38,795 nt of DNA from the IMG/VR virus record IMGVR_UViG_3300048797_000130, positions 1-38,795 of that record; one strand, 5' to 3'. This stretch comes from a virus. Under the pieces are notes generated by a model. The model did no database searches, was not told the origin of the DNA, and worked only from the letters and a program-made list of their open reading frames with translations. Shown one piece after another: positions 1-7,248 of the stretch. A program made the position numbers and the translations under genes. Each line of letters opens with the position of its first letter. The stretch's first letter is position 1.

Positions 1-242
1 CCAGCCCGCCTGCCCCCGATCACCGGCAAGTACGGCCCGATCAAACCCATGAGAGATTTGAGAGTCGTCAAGATGGCCGTTGGTATGATGAGCAATGCGC
101 CAAAGAACACCCCGCCGGCAAAGAGATAGACGAGATGCCGGTCCGGTAACTGTGGGGGGATCGTGGGCTGCATCAGACTCCAGAGCGCAAAGCCCGAAGC
201 GGCGGCGATGAGCAAACCGATTACGCCTGAGATGTATTTCAC
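1..242 (-). CDS. Membrane protein, partial (runs off left edge)
   Basis: An open frame starts at a GTG (bases 242-240) and runs off the window edge after 80 codons without a stop. The GTG overlaps the stop of the preceding 37-codon gene as GTGA, the coupling style used throughout this operon, which is why I chose it. Two hydrophobic stretches are visible: residues about 4-23 (ISGVIGLLIAAASGFALWSL) and about 38-60 (after PDRHLVYLF). A Gly/Arg-rich segment follows. It sits at the downstream end of the lysis region. I do not recognise the family; a holin or lysis accessory role is inference from topology and place. Confidence 0.55.
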   Translation of the reverse strand, partial: MKYISGVIGLLIAAASGFALWSLMQPTIPPQLPDRHLVYLFAGGVFFGALLIIPTAILTTLKSLMGLIGPYLPVIGGRRA

Positions 243-352
243 GGGATGTTATCTGCGCGCCACATGACGACGAGCACGAGCACGAGCGCAATACTGACGA
301 TCGCCGCCGCTCCCATCGCTAGGCCGAACCAGAAGTTCGGATCGTGGATCAT
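239..352 (-). CDS. 37-aa single-helix membrane protein
   Basis: A short ORF starts at ATG (352-350), which overlaps the stop of the preceding gene as ATGA, and its own stop overlaps the next GTG as GTGA. The product begins MIHDPNFWFG and has one strongly hydrophobic segment at about residues 13-30 (GAAAIVSIALVLVLVVMW), then a short polar tail. The overlaps on both sides and the coherent membrane-protein composition are the main evidence that it is real. It belongs to a run of tiny membrane proteins behind the lysin. Function is not recognised; a lysis-accessory role is inferred from context only. Confidence 0.6.
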   Translation of the reverse strand: MIHDPNFWFGLAMGAAAIVSIALVLVLVVMWRADNIP

Positions 353-462
353 GGCTTCCGCTTGAGCAACTTGTCGAAGTAGCCCCGGTTGTACATCGCG
401 AAACCGATGAAGCCGAAAATGGCGATGATGAAGATTGCGCCGAGTACGTTGTGGCCGTGCAT
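349..462 (-). CDS. 37-aa single-helix membrane protein
   Basis: The longer frame through this region has an implausible N-terminus that overlaps the upstream gene, so I start at the internal ATG (462-460), preceded by a GAGAGG Shine-Dalgarno-like stretch. The product MHGHNVLGAIFIIAIFGFIG continues to a basic C-terminus (KLLKRKP). One transmembrane helix at about residues 6-23 and a positive tail suggest N-out/C-in topology. It lies two bases after the secreted HNH-like gene and overlaps the next small membrane gene by ATGA. The family is unknown. Confidence 0.6.
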   Translation of the reverse strand: MHGHNVLGAIFIIAIFGFIGFAMYNRGYFDKLLKRKP

Positions 463-464
463 GG

Positions 465-983
465 TCAGCCTCTCTTTGGTTTGGGAGCTACATACTTCGG
501 GAATGCCGGAGAGACGTACTTGAGATAAGCCTTTCGCCAATCTCCCCGGATTGCGTTCTGCGCTTGAACCATCGTCAGCGTCCCGGCGCACATGAGCGAG
601 TGGAGTTTGTTTTCGAGCGCATCCTTCGTATGAGCGCCTTCGTTGAAACCGCCGACATTGATGTCGTAGATCTCCGGCCACAGGTTGCCGATCTCGTTCG
701 AGCCACCGAGCTCTAGCGAGATGTCGTGGTCGATCTCGTAGCTTCCCGGCGCGCGCTTCACGATCCCGTACTCTTTATAGACGGCGTTTTTCTCAGAGGT
801 CGGCACGTTTCGGACGGCCTTGCTCGAACCGGGAACGCAGACGGCTTTTGTCGTCACCGCTCTCGTCACACCCGGGGTCTTTGAGGTGTCGGGGAATAGC
901 GGAGTCTGGCAATGCGCTGAGAAAGCGAGTAGCGGAAAGAGCAACATCGCGAAGAGCAATGCTCGTAGCCTGTTTCTGTTCAT
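465..983 (-). CDS. Secreted HNH-like protein in the lysis region
   Basis: The 172-residue product starts with a basic n-region and hydrophobic core (MNRNRLRALLFAMLLFPLLA) followed by FSAHCQ, a plausible Sec signal with cleavage near residues 22-26. The mature part carries EIDHDISLELGGSNEIGNLW at about residues 83-102, the signature of a small HNH-like family often found as exported proteins. In that family the His/Asp of DH and the downstream Asn-Leu-Trp-Pro region form a His-metal-like core. Its start overlaps the lysin stop as ATGA. Nuclease activity is inferred from the motif; the substrate is unknown. The reason for exporting it from a lysis cassette is unclear. Confidence 0.7.
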   Translation of the reverse strand: MNRNRLRALLFAMLLFPLLAFSAHCQTPLFPDTSKTPGVTRAVTTKAVCVPGSSKAVRNVPTSEKNAVYKEYGIVKRAPGSYEIDHDISLELGGSNEIGNLWPEIYDINVGGFNEGAHTKDALENKLHSLMCAGTLTMVQAQNAIRGDWRKAYLKYVSPAFPKYVAPKPKRG

Positions 984-1666
984 ACGGCCCCAGTTGGAGG
1001 AACGGACAGTAGTTGCGCACGACCGCCTAGCTTGTCGGCCATCGTGTGATTGACGTCGAACTGGAAGGCGATGCCCGGCATGTCGTCGGGGTACTCGGAT
1101 TGCTTCATCTGCACCCCGCGGACGGCGGGGAACTGGTCAGCGTTCAGGTTGTAGGCCGACCAGTAGTGAGTGAACGGGAGCGAATAGAGTTGCGAGGGCG
1201 AAAGGCCGGGATTGTACCCGACGTAAAGCCCGGGAAGAAATCCGGCCGCCGCTACGGACTTGTACCAGCGTTTACAGAAGTCCATGACCAGGCTCGAGGA
1301 GGCGTGGGGATCAACGCCCTCGAGGTCGCACCAGAGGTTGACGCCAGCCGGTATCCCGCAAGCGATAGCCGCACTCGCCGCTGTCGAGCCGTACCTCCCG
1401 CCCTTCTGGCCGCTCGGTATCCACCACGGCGGTTCGGCTGCCTCGACGTGCTGAACGGGCATCAAACCCAGCCCCGAGCCGAGAATCACATCGACTTCGG
1501 CTGCGGTTAAATCCTGCGGGTGACGCACTGAGCGTGGGACGTAGCGAACAGCGAAGTCGTATTGGGCATCCACGAATAGCTTGCACTCGCTCGCGGTCAG
1601 AGCATGGTCGCAGTCGAAACCCTTCTGACCATCGGGTGCTGTAAAGACGTGGGCGTTCGCTATCAC
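980..1666 (-). CDS. Endolysin candidate, DUF1906 glycoside-hydrolase-like
   Basis: The 228-residue product resembles the DUF1906 (Rv2525c-like, glycosidase-like TIM barrel) family: GFDCDHALTASECK near residue 16, an RYVPR segment, then LTAAEVDVILGSGLGLMPVQ, and later barrel-like strands (GVNLWCDLEG, PGLYVGYN, HYWSAYN, AFQFDVNHT). Such domains occur as phage lysins and secreted wall-active proteins. I use a GTG start (1666-1664) because it overlaps the upstream stop as GTGA; the longer ATG frame would overlap the upstream gene by about 88 bases. There is no signal peptide, so release through a holin is expected, and holin-like genes lie just upstream. Hydrolytic specificity cannot be read from sequence. 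Confidence 0.75.
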   Translation of the reverse strand: MIANAHVFTAPDGQKGFDCDHALTASECKLFVDAQYDFAVRYVPRSVRHPQDLTAAEVDVILGSGLGLMPVQHVEAAEPPWWIPSGQKGGRYGSTAASAAIACGIPAGVNLWCDLEGVDPHASSSLVMDFCKRWYKSVAAAGFLPGLYVGYNPGLSPSQLYSLPFTHYWSAYNLNADQFPAVRGVQMKQSEYPDDMPGIAFQFDVNHTMADKLGGRAQLLSVPPTGAV

Positions 1667-2085
1667 AGCCCAGACCTCGGGATCTCGATTGGGATATCCT
1701 TGCAGTCGAGATTGATTTTCACCCGGTCGATCGCATTGGTATGGAGACATTGAAGCCGGGTCAAGGTGCCCAGGATCATGCTCTGGTTCTCCTGAATCTC
1801 GATCATCCTTCCGCGATCTACGTCGGCGCGGTCCAGACGAACATTTACCTGGCTCTTGAGTGAATCCATCTTGACATTGAGGATCCGAACCTCACCCGTC
1901 GTCTGTGCCGACGTCCGGAGCGGGACGACGACATTCCTCCCCCACCACGCCATGAGAGCGCCGGCCATGATGTAGAAAATCTTGTAGCGCTCGACGACCC
2001 TCCCAATCCGGGCAATCAAATCGAAGTCGCTATCCCGATTGGGCGCATCGGGACCGCCTTGGCGAAGCTGGCTGGACTCGTCCAT
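1663..2085 (-). CDS. Membrane-anchored coiled-coil protein, holin/spanin candidate
   Basis: A 140-residue protein with a polar N-terminus, one hydrophobic segment at about residues 34-56 (YKIFYIMAGALMAWWGRNVV), then a heptad-like region (about 66-100, VRILNVKMDSLKSQVNVRLD) and a C-terminal part with two Cys. The membrane anchor plus periplasmic-type coiled coil resembles inner-membrane spanins or class III holin-like proteins. It starts immediately after the stop of the small two-helix membrane gene (no gap) and overlaps the lysin start by GTGA. The lysis role is inferred from order and topology. The family is not firmly recognised. Confidence 0.65.
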   Translation of the reverse strand: MDESSQLRQGGPDAPNRDSDFDLIARIGRVVERYKIFYIMAGALMAWWGRNVVVPLRTSAQTTGEVRILNVKMDSLKSQVNVRLDRADVDRGRMIEIQENQSMILGTLTRLQCLHTNAIDRVKINLDCKDIPIEIPRSGL

Positions 2086-2265
2086 TTACCTGAGTCCGAC
2101 CGGGAAGTGGAAGAGACCGAACGCCTGGAGGATGTAGAGAATGGCGAATACCACGATTACGATTTTGATGAGCTTGGCGATGGTCGGGTCCATTGCTGGG
2201 AACTGCGAGAGCACCCAGAGGGCCACCCCGCAGAGGACGAGAACCACGATTAAGGATACTAACAA
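2086..2265 (-). CDS. Two-helix membrane protein, Thivi_2564-like holin candidate
   Basis: This 59-residue ORF is seen only if a TTG start (2265-2263) is accepted: the frame has an AAGGAG sequence about 10 bases upstream and begins directly after the HNH gene stop. The product has helix 1 (LVSLIVVLVLCGVALWVLSQ), a short loop PAMDPTIAKLIK, and helix 2 (IVIVVFAILYILQAFGLF). This is the layout of the small Thivi_2564-family membrane proteins common in phage lysis cassettes. It sits directly before the coiled-coil membrane gene and lysin. Gene existence is well supported by composition; a holin function is inference. Confidence 0.7.
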   Translation of the reverse strand: MLVSLIVVLVLCGVALWVLSQFPAMDPTIAKLIKIVIVVFAILYILQAFGLFHFPVGLR

Positions 2266-2868
2266 TTAGGCACTTCTCCTTTGAGTAAGAGAGATCAACC
2301 AAACAGCTAACGTTTTGGTATTCTTCCGAGAATTGCATGACTTGCAAACAGGCACAACATTGGCAACATCATGCTCACCACCCTTGCTCAGCGGTTCGAT
2401 ATGGTCCATTGTCGGCCTTCCAAGCTGAGCACAGTAGGCGCAACGTCCGCCGTATTCTTCAACCGTCCCATTCCATTGTGCCGCTGAAACGCCACCGCCT
2501 GCGGCGCGGCGGCGGCGGGCAGCACGGTTGGCATTAAACGTTGCCCGTGCCAAGGGAGTCTTTTCTAGCCACGCCCGTTCAATCTTCCTTCGTTTTTCTG
2601 GATTCCGGATGTTCCACTCTCTCCATGCCTTTGCCGCCTTCTCCGGGTGAGCCAGTCGCCAAGCGGCAGCGTATGCTCGGCCTCTTTCTCTGTGCTTCTG
2701 ACGATATAGACGCCGCTCGGACTGATGCTCCTGAGACCACTTACGCGTGGCGGCGTTCATCTTCTCGCGATTCGCCTCACGATACTTCCTGGTCGATTCC
2801 AGCACACGGTCAGGGTGAGCCGCTTGGTACTTGCGGGTTGCTTTCAGATTCTCGGCTCGACTAGCCAT
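2266..2868 (-). CDS. HNH endonuclease (homing-type)
   Basis: The 200-residue product has a long, basic, repetitive N-terminal half (repeated RKY/RKW, HPE/NPEK and AAR elements, about residues 10-120) and a C-terminal HNH nuclease domain: CAYC near residue 145, then TMDHIEPLSKGG, VVPVCKSCNSRK. The two CxxC pairs bind structural zinc and DH...N supplies the catalytic set in this family. I chose the ATG at 2868, preceded by GGTGGAAA, over an upstream TTG. It interrupts the structural-to-lysis transition of the operon and is probably a mobile endonuclease gene. It is the same strand as its neighbours, unlike the second HNH gene at 12039. Confidence 0.85.
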   Translation of the reverse strand: MASRAENLKATRKYQAAHPDRVLESTRKYREANREKMNAATRKWSQEHQSERRLYRQKHRERGRAYAAAWRLAHPEKAAKAWREWNIRNPEKRRKIERAWLEKTPLARATFNANRAARRRRAAGGGVSAAQWNGTVEEYGGRCAYCAQLGRPTMDHIEPLSKGGEHDVANVVPVCKSCNSRKNTKTLAVWLISLTQRRSA

Positions 2869-2908
2869 TTTCCACCACAATGAGAGTCACTAGCATTTCA
2901 TTTCTCCG

Positions 2909-4924
2909 TTAGTTGGTTGGTGGTACCCCGATTCGTGCATTAACGGCATCGAGCAGCCGCTTCTGTTTTGCTACCTGTGCGCCCGTAGAAACCGCGAGTG
3001 CCTGCTTTACTTGGTCGCTCATCGGAGTCCCGGCCCTGAAATTGGAGATTTCCGCGTCCTGGAAAGGCTGATTTCCTAGCCGCTGGGCGAGCATCGACTG
3101 ACCCTGCGGCGTTTGCACGAGGTCGGGACCGCGAACCAGTTTCCTGACCCCCTGGTAGATGAGACCGCGAGCGGAGACGGGGATTCGGGACATATTAGAA
3201 ACGCCCGAGGATTGCATCGTCTGCCCGCGCTTCTGGGCCAGTATCTGCTCGAGACTGTTATTTTCGGCTGGCCCTCCCATCATCATCTGCCGTAACTGAG
3301 CGCCTGATTGCGTTGGTTCCAACGCTGAACCGCCCAAGGCCGAACTCGCACCCTTGTCAACCGTCTGACCTTGAATCTGGCCCGCAGTAAAGGCTTTCAT
3401 GCCCTGCCTGAACGCTTCAGCGCGTCTCGCCATTGCCTGCGGTGGCTCGTTCGGATAGCGCGGCGTCTCAATCGACTTGAGCATCGCTTCCGGTGAGTTC
3501 TCAGGTAGCGTGGCACCGGACACCCCGTTCGCATGCTTTATCGCATCATAGCCGTTGGCGAACGCTTCTTCCTGTCCCTTGGCATCCGAGTAAAAAGCAT
3601 CTGCTTTCGCCCAGTCCGGCGAGGTTCCGTGCAGGGTGTTCCGAATGGCGTTGACCTTGGGTATTAACTGGAGCGCATCCTGCTGGCCGATATAGGTATC
3701 GGGCTTACCCTGTGCGACACTCCACAGGTGCTGCTTCAAGCTGGAAAGCGCCTCGGGGTCAGGCATTGAGACACCTTGCGCCTTGGGTCCCATCAACTCA
3801 GCCGGCAGAATATCCGCGCCTTGTATCGTCGGCACTCTCGTGGCCGAGGAGTTCTTGACCGCGTTGGCTAAGACGGGGTTTGTCGGTGCCGCTGCGCGCG
3901 TGCCTACCTTTGCCGCATCAGCACCTTTGAGGAACCTCCCGACCCCGCCGCCTTTTGAAGTGCCGGGGTTCATGGCGTTATCCCATGCCTCCTGCGTGAT
4001 CCCTAGCTTCTGGGCGGCAAGCGGGACGGTAGACGGAGCCGCGGAAATCGGGAGCGGGTTGCCTTTGGCGGCCCTCACATCAGACACGTACTGAAATCCC
4101 TTCTGTACCTGCGGATCAGAAAGGAGGGTGTTCAACTGAGGATCATCGAGTATCTGCTTATCGGCTCGGGCCTTGTTGTAAAAAGTAGCCGCTTGCGCTT
4201 TCGTGTTCGCGATTCGGGTGAGTTGCTGCTGCGCCGCTGTCTGGTTCGGAGCGCCCACGGCGTCTAAGATGTCCTGACGGTTAGAGAGAGCATCATTGAC
4301 CTGCCCTCTCGTTCCCATCGTTGCCGCGAACTCGGGCGAGATTTTGTTGACTTGGCTTTGAAGCAAATCAGTCAGGCCGGTGCGCGCTGAGATATTGGCC
4401 ACGCCCTTCCCAGCGAATTGACCGCCCTTGGCGAGGAGTGCCGATAACACGGCACTCGTGCCCGTGTTCTTCGCTCTGTCGGCTAGGCTGCTCGCTGGTT
4501 GATCGGCGCCTTGGAGAGCTCCGAAGGTCGCGCCGCCTTTCACGATTCCCATCGGACTCAATGCAGCCCCGGCGGGAGCGCCGCCCGCGATCTGGAGTGG
4601 GAGCCTCGCCTGCCAAGGCATTGAAGCGATGTCCTTTTTCTGCCCCGACATCGCGTTGTTCACTTCATCCGAGGCCGCATCGATCCCTTCGCCCGAGAGA
4701 AGCGAGACGAGACCCCGGTATCCAGCGACCGCGCGCGTGGCACCGGGGAAGCCCGAGACCAGTGTCTCCGCGATCTTCTGCGCCATTGGTGGCTGGTCGG
4801 CCTGCTTCCCATATTTCGCGTTGTAGGCCGTGACCGGATCGGGGCCGGATGCAGGCGTCCTCCCGCCGTATTTGGCGTTGTACGCGGTAATCGGATCCGG
4901 TTCTGGCGGTACCGAGACTCCCAT
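2909..4924 (-). CDS. Large internal virion / DNA-ejection protein candidate
   Basis: A 671-residue Ala/Gly/Gln-rich protein. The N-terminus carries two copies of DPxTAYNAKYG (about residues 9-19 and 29-39), followed by a weakly amphipathic region with Gly/Ala segments (IAGGAPAGAALSPMGIVKGG) and long helical stretches. No enzymatic motif is seen. In podoviruses such large helical proteins after the tail genes are ejected with the DNA. It is the last of four consecutive low-complexity virion-type genes before the lysis region. Role is inferred from position, size and composition. Start ATG lies one base after the upstream stop. Confidence 0.6.
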   Translation of the reverse strand: MGVSVPPEPDPITAYNAKYGGRTPASGPDPVTAYNAKYGKQADQPPMAQKIAETLVSGFPGATRAVAGYRGLVSLLSGEGIDAASDEVNNAMSGQKKDIASMPWQARLPLQIAGGAPAGAALSPMGIVKGGATFGALQGADQPASSLADRAKNTGTSAVLSALLAKGGQFAGKGVANISARTGLTDLLQSQVNKISPEFAATMGTRGQVNDALSNRQDILDAVGAPNQTAAQQQLTRIANTKAQAATFYNKARADKQILDDPQLNTLLSDPQVQKGFQYVSDVRAAKGNPLPISAAPSTVPLAAQKLGITQEAWDNAMNPGTSKGGGVGRFLKGADAAKVGTRAAAPTNPVLANAVKNSSATRVPTIQGADILPAELMGPKAQGVSMPDPEALSSLKQHLWSVAQGKPDTYIGQQDALQLIPKVNAIRNTLHGTSPDWAKADAFYSDAKGQEEAFANGYDAIKHANGVSGATLPENSPEAMLKSIETPRYPNEPPQAMARRAEAFRQGMKAFTAGQIQGQTVDKGASSALGGSALEPTQSGAQLRQMMMGGPAENNSLEQILAQKRGQTMQSSGVSNMSRIPVSARGLIYQGVRKLVRGPDLVQTPQGQSMLAQRLGNQPFQDAEISNFRAGTPMSDQVKQALAVSTGAQVAKQKRLLDAVNARIGVPPTN

Positions 4925-4925
4925 C

Positions 4926-5588
4926 TTACTGGTCCGGCCTCGGACCTAGCGCGGCGACGGGATCTTGCCCGGTCGCCTTCGCGTGCGCCGCGGCGGTGTC
5001 CCAGTCCTGTTGCTGTTGCGACGGAGGAGCGGCAGCGCCCGGGACGCCTAAAATGCGGCCGGTGAGGGAGCCTGCCTGTGTTTGCTTGACACGAGCCATT
5101 CCGCCCGCAGTTGTCGCCGCTGTGTTCGCCGCTGTTGCTGCGCGGTTCGCCGCACCCTGCGTTGCTTCTGCACCCACCCGCTGGGTTGCTATACCCTGCT
5201 CGGTCTGTGAGCGCATGGACTGAACCGTTGTCGCCTCATCTTTCGAGATAATGCCCTTCGTGACGGCAAGTTGGAGGTCCGCTGGGAGTTTGGCTTGCGA
5301 TTCTGCACCCGCGACCCCTCCCATCGCCGCCGCATATCCGGGATCGCCCAGAACCGGCTCCCTGCCTTTATTGACGGCAACAGTCGTTTCAGCGGCGTTC
5401 TTAGGTATTACCGAGTTCGCGACGGCCTGCTTGATGTCCGCTAGTTGCTGCTCGCGTCTCATGGTTATTGCCGCAATCATCATCTGCTGCTTCAACTGTG
5501 CGGCTTTTACCTGCGCGCCTTCGGCCGCACCACCTACCTGCGTGGCGGCGGTGAGCATCGGCGAGAGAGCGCCTTGGAGGAATCCCAT
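4926..5588 (-). CDS. Ala/Gln-rich virion protein, ejection-type
   Basis: A 220-residue, almost wholly helical and low-complexity protein. It starts MGFLQGALSPMLTAATQVGG, has Gln-rich heptad-like stretches (residues about 28-57) and a run of Ala/Thr/Gly (about 140-165), and ends in a polar tail (AALGPRPDQ). This composition fits internal virion or ejection proteins of short-tailed phages. It is placed between two other such genes with gaps of one or two bases, so all are co-translated. No family is recognised and no catalytic motif is seen. Confidence 0.55.
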   Translation of the reverse strand: MGFLQGALSPMLTAATQVGGAAEGAQVKAAQLKQQMMIAAITMRREQQLADIKQAVANSVIPKNAAETTVAVNKGREPVLGDPGYAAAMGGVAGAESQAKLPADLQLAVTKGIISKDEATTVQSMRSQTEQGIATQRVGAEATQGAANRAATAANTAATTAGGMARVKQTQAGSLTGRILGVPGAAAPPSQQQQDWDTAAAHAKATGQDPVAALGPRPDQ

Positions 5589-5590
5589 TA

Positions 5591-6502
5591 TTAAGTCTGA
5601 CCAGTCGGAGGCGTGTACGGCATGTAAGGATTACGACCCAATGCATTTGCAAGCACCGAGTTCCCGACGAGAGACCCTGCCGCCTGTCCTGCCTGACCGG
5701 CTTGATTTCCATAGTAGCCAGAAAGTGCGAGTCCCACATCCGAGGGGTTTCCTTGCTCCCCCATCGCCGTGGTAGTCGCTGCTCTCCCAAAGGCGCTATT
5801 CGTCAGCTGGTCGCCCAACTGAGCCTGCGTTACGCCCTGTCCGAATGCGTTCTGCTGCTGGCCTTGCTGGAAGCCCTGCTGCTGCTGCGCTATCCCGATA
5901 TTGGCGTAGTTATCAGCGATGCTTCCCGCGGTCGCGTTGTTCAGGTTCGAGTTCTCGGCACTCTGTAACTGCGCCGTCCGTGAAACACCGATGTCGCCCA
6001 ATCGCCCGCGGAGCATTCCGGAACCGCCTTGCCCCCCGCCGTAACCCGCGGTGTTCGCGTCCCGGAGCTCGGCCTGGTACTCGGGTTCGGTCGAGGTCTT
6101 GAAGTTCTCGAAGTTCGATTTCGCCAGCGCTAACCGGTCTACCCCGGCGCCCGGGGTGATGGTCTTGTTCGTGTAATCGGTACTCGAGCCCGGTGTATTC
6201 GTTGTCGTAGTCGCGTATGGGGTGGAAGTCGGGCTCGAGGCCAGAGGTATCGGTGAAGGCGTTGCCGGTGTGGCCGGTGCTGCCGGTGCGGCCGGAGCTT
6301 GCGCGTTGACGGGCGCACCGGTGAAGGGAACCGCCGAGCTCGGAGCAGGCGCCATCGTTGGAGCCGGAGCACCTACGGGGGCAACTCCCGGAGCGACCCC
6401 TCCAACCGGGGGTGGTGGAGCGCCCGGCTTTTGCAGTCGCCCGAGGACGCCGCCCGGTGGCTGATTCGAGGGTTGGGCGCCTAGTGTCTGGAGGATTGCC
6501 AT
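5591..6502 (-). CDS. Pro/Ala- and Gln-rich virion protein, ejection-type
   Basis: The 303-residue product has a long Pro/Ala/Thr-rich N-terminal half (about residues 10-110), then a helical part with TAGYGGGQGGSGMLRGRL and a Gln-rich stretch (GIAQQQQGFQQGQQQNAFGQ), and a C-terminal NPYMPYTPPTGQT. It starts in a TAATG overlap with the previous gene. The N-terminal GGVLGRLQ (residues 17-24) is closely matched by GGALGRLQ at the C-terminus of the upstream protein. The order with neighbouring low-complexity genes suggests an internal virion protein; this is inference. Confidence 0.55.
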   Translation of the reverse strand: MAILQTLGAQPSNQPPGGVLGRLQKPGAPPPPVGGVAPGVAPVGAPAPTMAPAPSSAVPFTGAPVNAQAPAAPAAPATPATPSPIPLASSPTSTPYATTTTNTPGSSTDYTNKTITPGAGVDRLALAKSNFENFKTSTEPEYQAELRDANTAGYGGGQGGSGMLRGRLGDIGVSRTAQLQSAENSNLNNATAGSIADNYANIGIAQQQQGFQQGQQQNAFGQGVTQAQLGDQLTNSAFGRAATTTAMGEQGNPSDVGLALSGYYGNQAGQAGQAAGSLVGNSVLANALGRNPYMPYTPPTGQT

Positions 6503-7218
6503 TACGCCGCCCTCGCCAGTTGCAGGCGCCCGAGAGCACCACCGGCTTGCGGGGGCGCTGAAGGGACGGGAGCGGGTTGCTGCGGAGCCGAGTACGGATT
6601 CCGACCGCGTATAGCCGTCAGGTTCGACAGGTCGGGGGTCGTTGGATTCATCATCCCCGCGATCCCCTTGGCCCTAAGCCCCGCGCGTTCAGCGTAAGAA
6701 CCAGCGGCCGAACCGTAAGCGTCACTCGCGTACTTGTTGGCTTGCGATCCCAACTGTCCAGCGTTTACGACTTCGGCGCCAGCTAGCGCACCGGTCAGAG
6801 GATTGATCCCGCCAAGGGCACCCTTCAGGTAGCCGCCAATCCCACTGCCATCACTCGGGGGAGCGCCGGGGGTCGTGTCGGTTCCGTAGAGCGCATCGCC
6901 CGAGGGGTCATAAGAGCCGCCAGCCGGACCGCCGCCCGCATTGGGAACACCACCACCCGGAGCAGGAGACCCACCGCCCATCGCGCGACTAGCGAAACCT
7001 GAGAGAGCGCTCCGAACACCGCCGCCAGCTAGTCCACCGGCTGCGCCCTCTGCTCCGTACTTGAGAGCACCGCCCAGTCCGTCGCCGGCTGCCAGTCCAC
7101 CGAGCCCACCAATTACTCCACCGGCCAGCGTCCCTACGCCGGGGATCATCCCGACGTATGGAGCCGCTTTCTCGGCCAAGTGGCCGATGCCTTTTATCCC
7201 GCTAGATAGCCATGACAA
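6502..7218 (-). CDS. Gly-rich hydrophobic virion protein
   Basis: A 238-residue protein with a hydrophobic, glycine-rich N-terminal third (IPGVGTLAGGVIGGLGGLAA and following, about residues 25-75) that could insert in a membrane, a Pro/Gly-rich linker (about 80-120), a helical part rich in Tyr/Ala, and a C-terminal GGALGRLQLARAA. Glycine-zipper-like segments are typical of phage ejection proteins that form a channel. It is the first of four such genes after the tail spike. Family is not recognised. Start ATG 7218. Confidence 0.55.
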   Translation of the reverse strand: MSWLSSGIKGIGHLAEKAAPYVGMIPGVGTLAGGVIGGLGGLAAGDGLGGALKYGAEGAAGGLAGGGVRSALSGFASRAMGGGSPAPGGGVPNAGGGPAGGSYDPSGDALYGTDTTPGAPPSDGSGIGGYLKGALGGINPLTGALAGAEVVNAGQLGSQANKYASDAYGSAAGSYAERAGLRAKGIAGMMNPTTPDLSNLTAIRGRNPYSAPQQPAPVPSAPPQAGGALGRLQLARAA

Positions 7219-7248
7219 CGCATATGTTCTCTGCCGAAGTTTTGTCGA

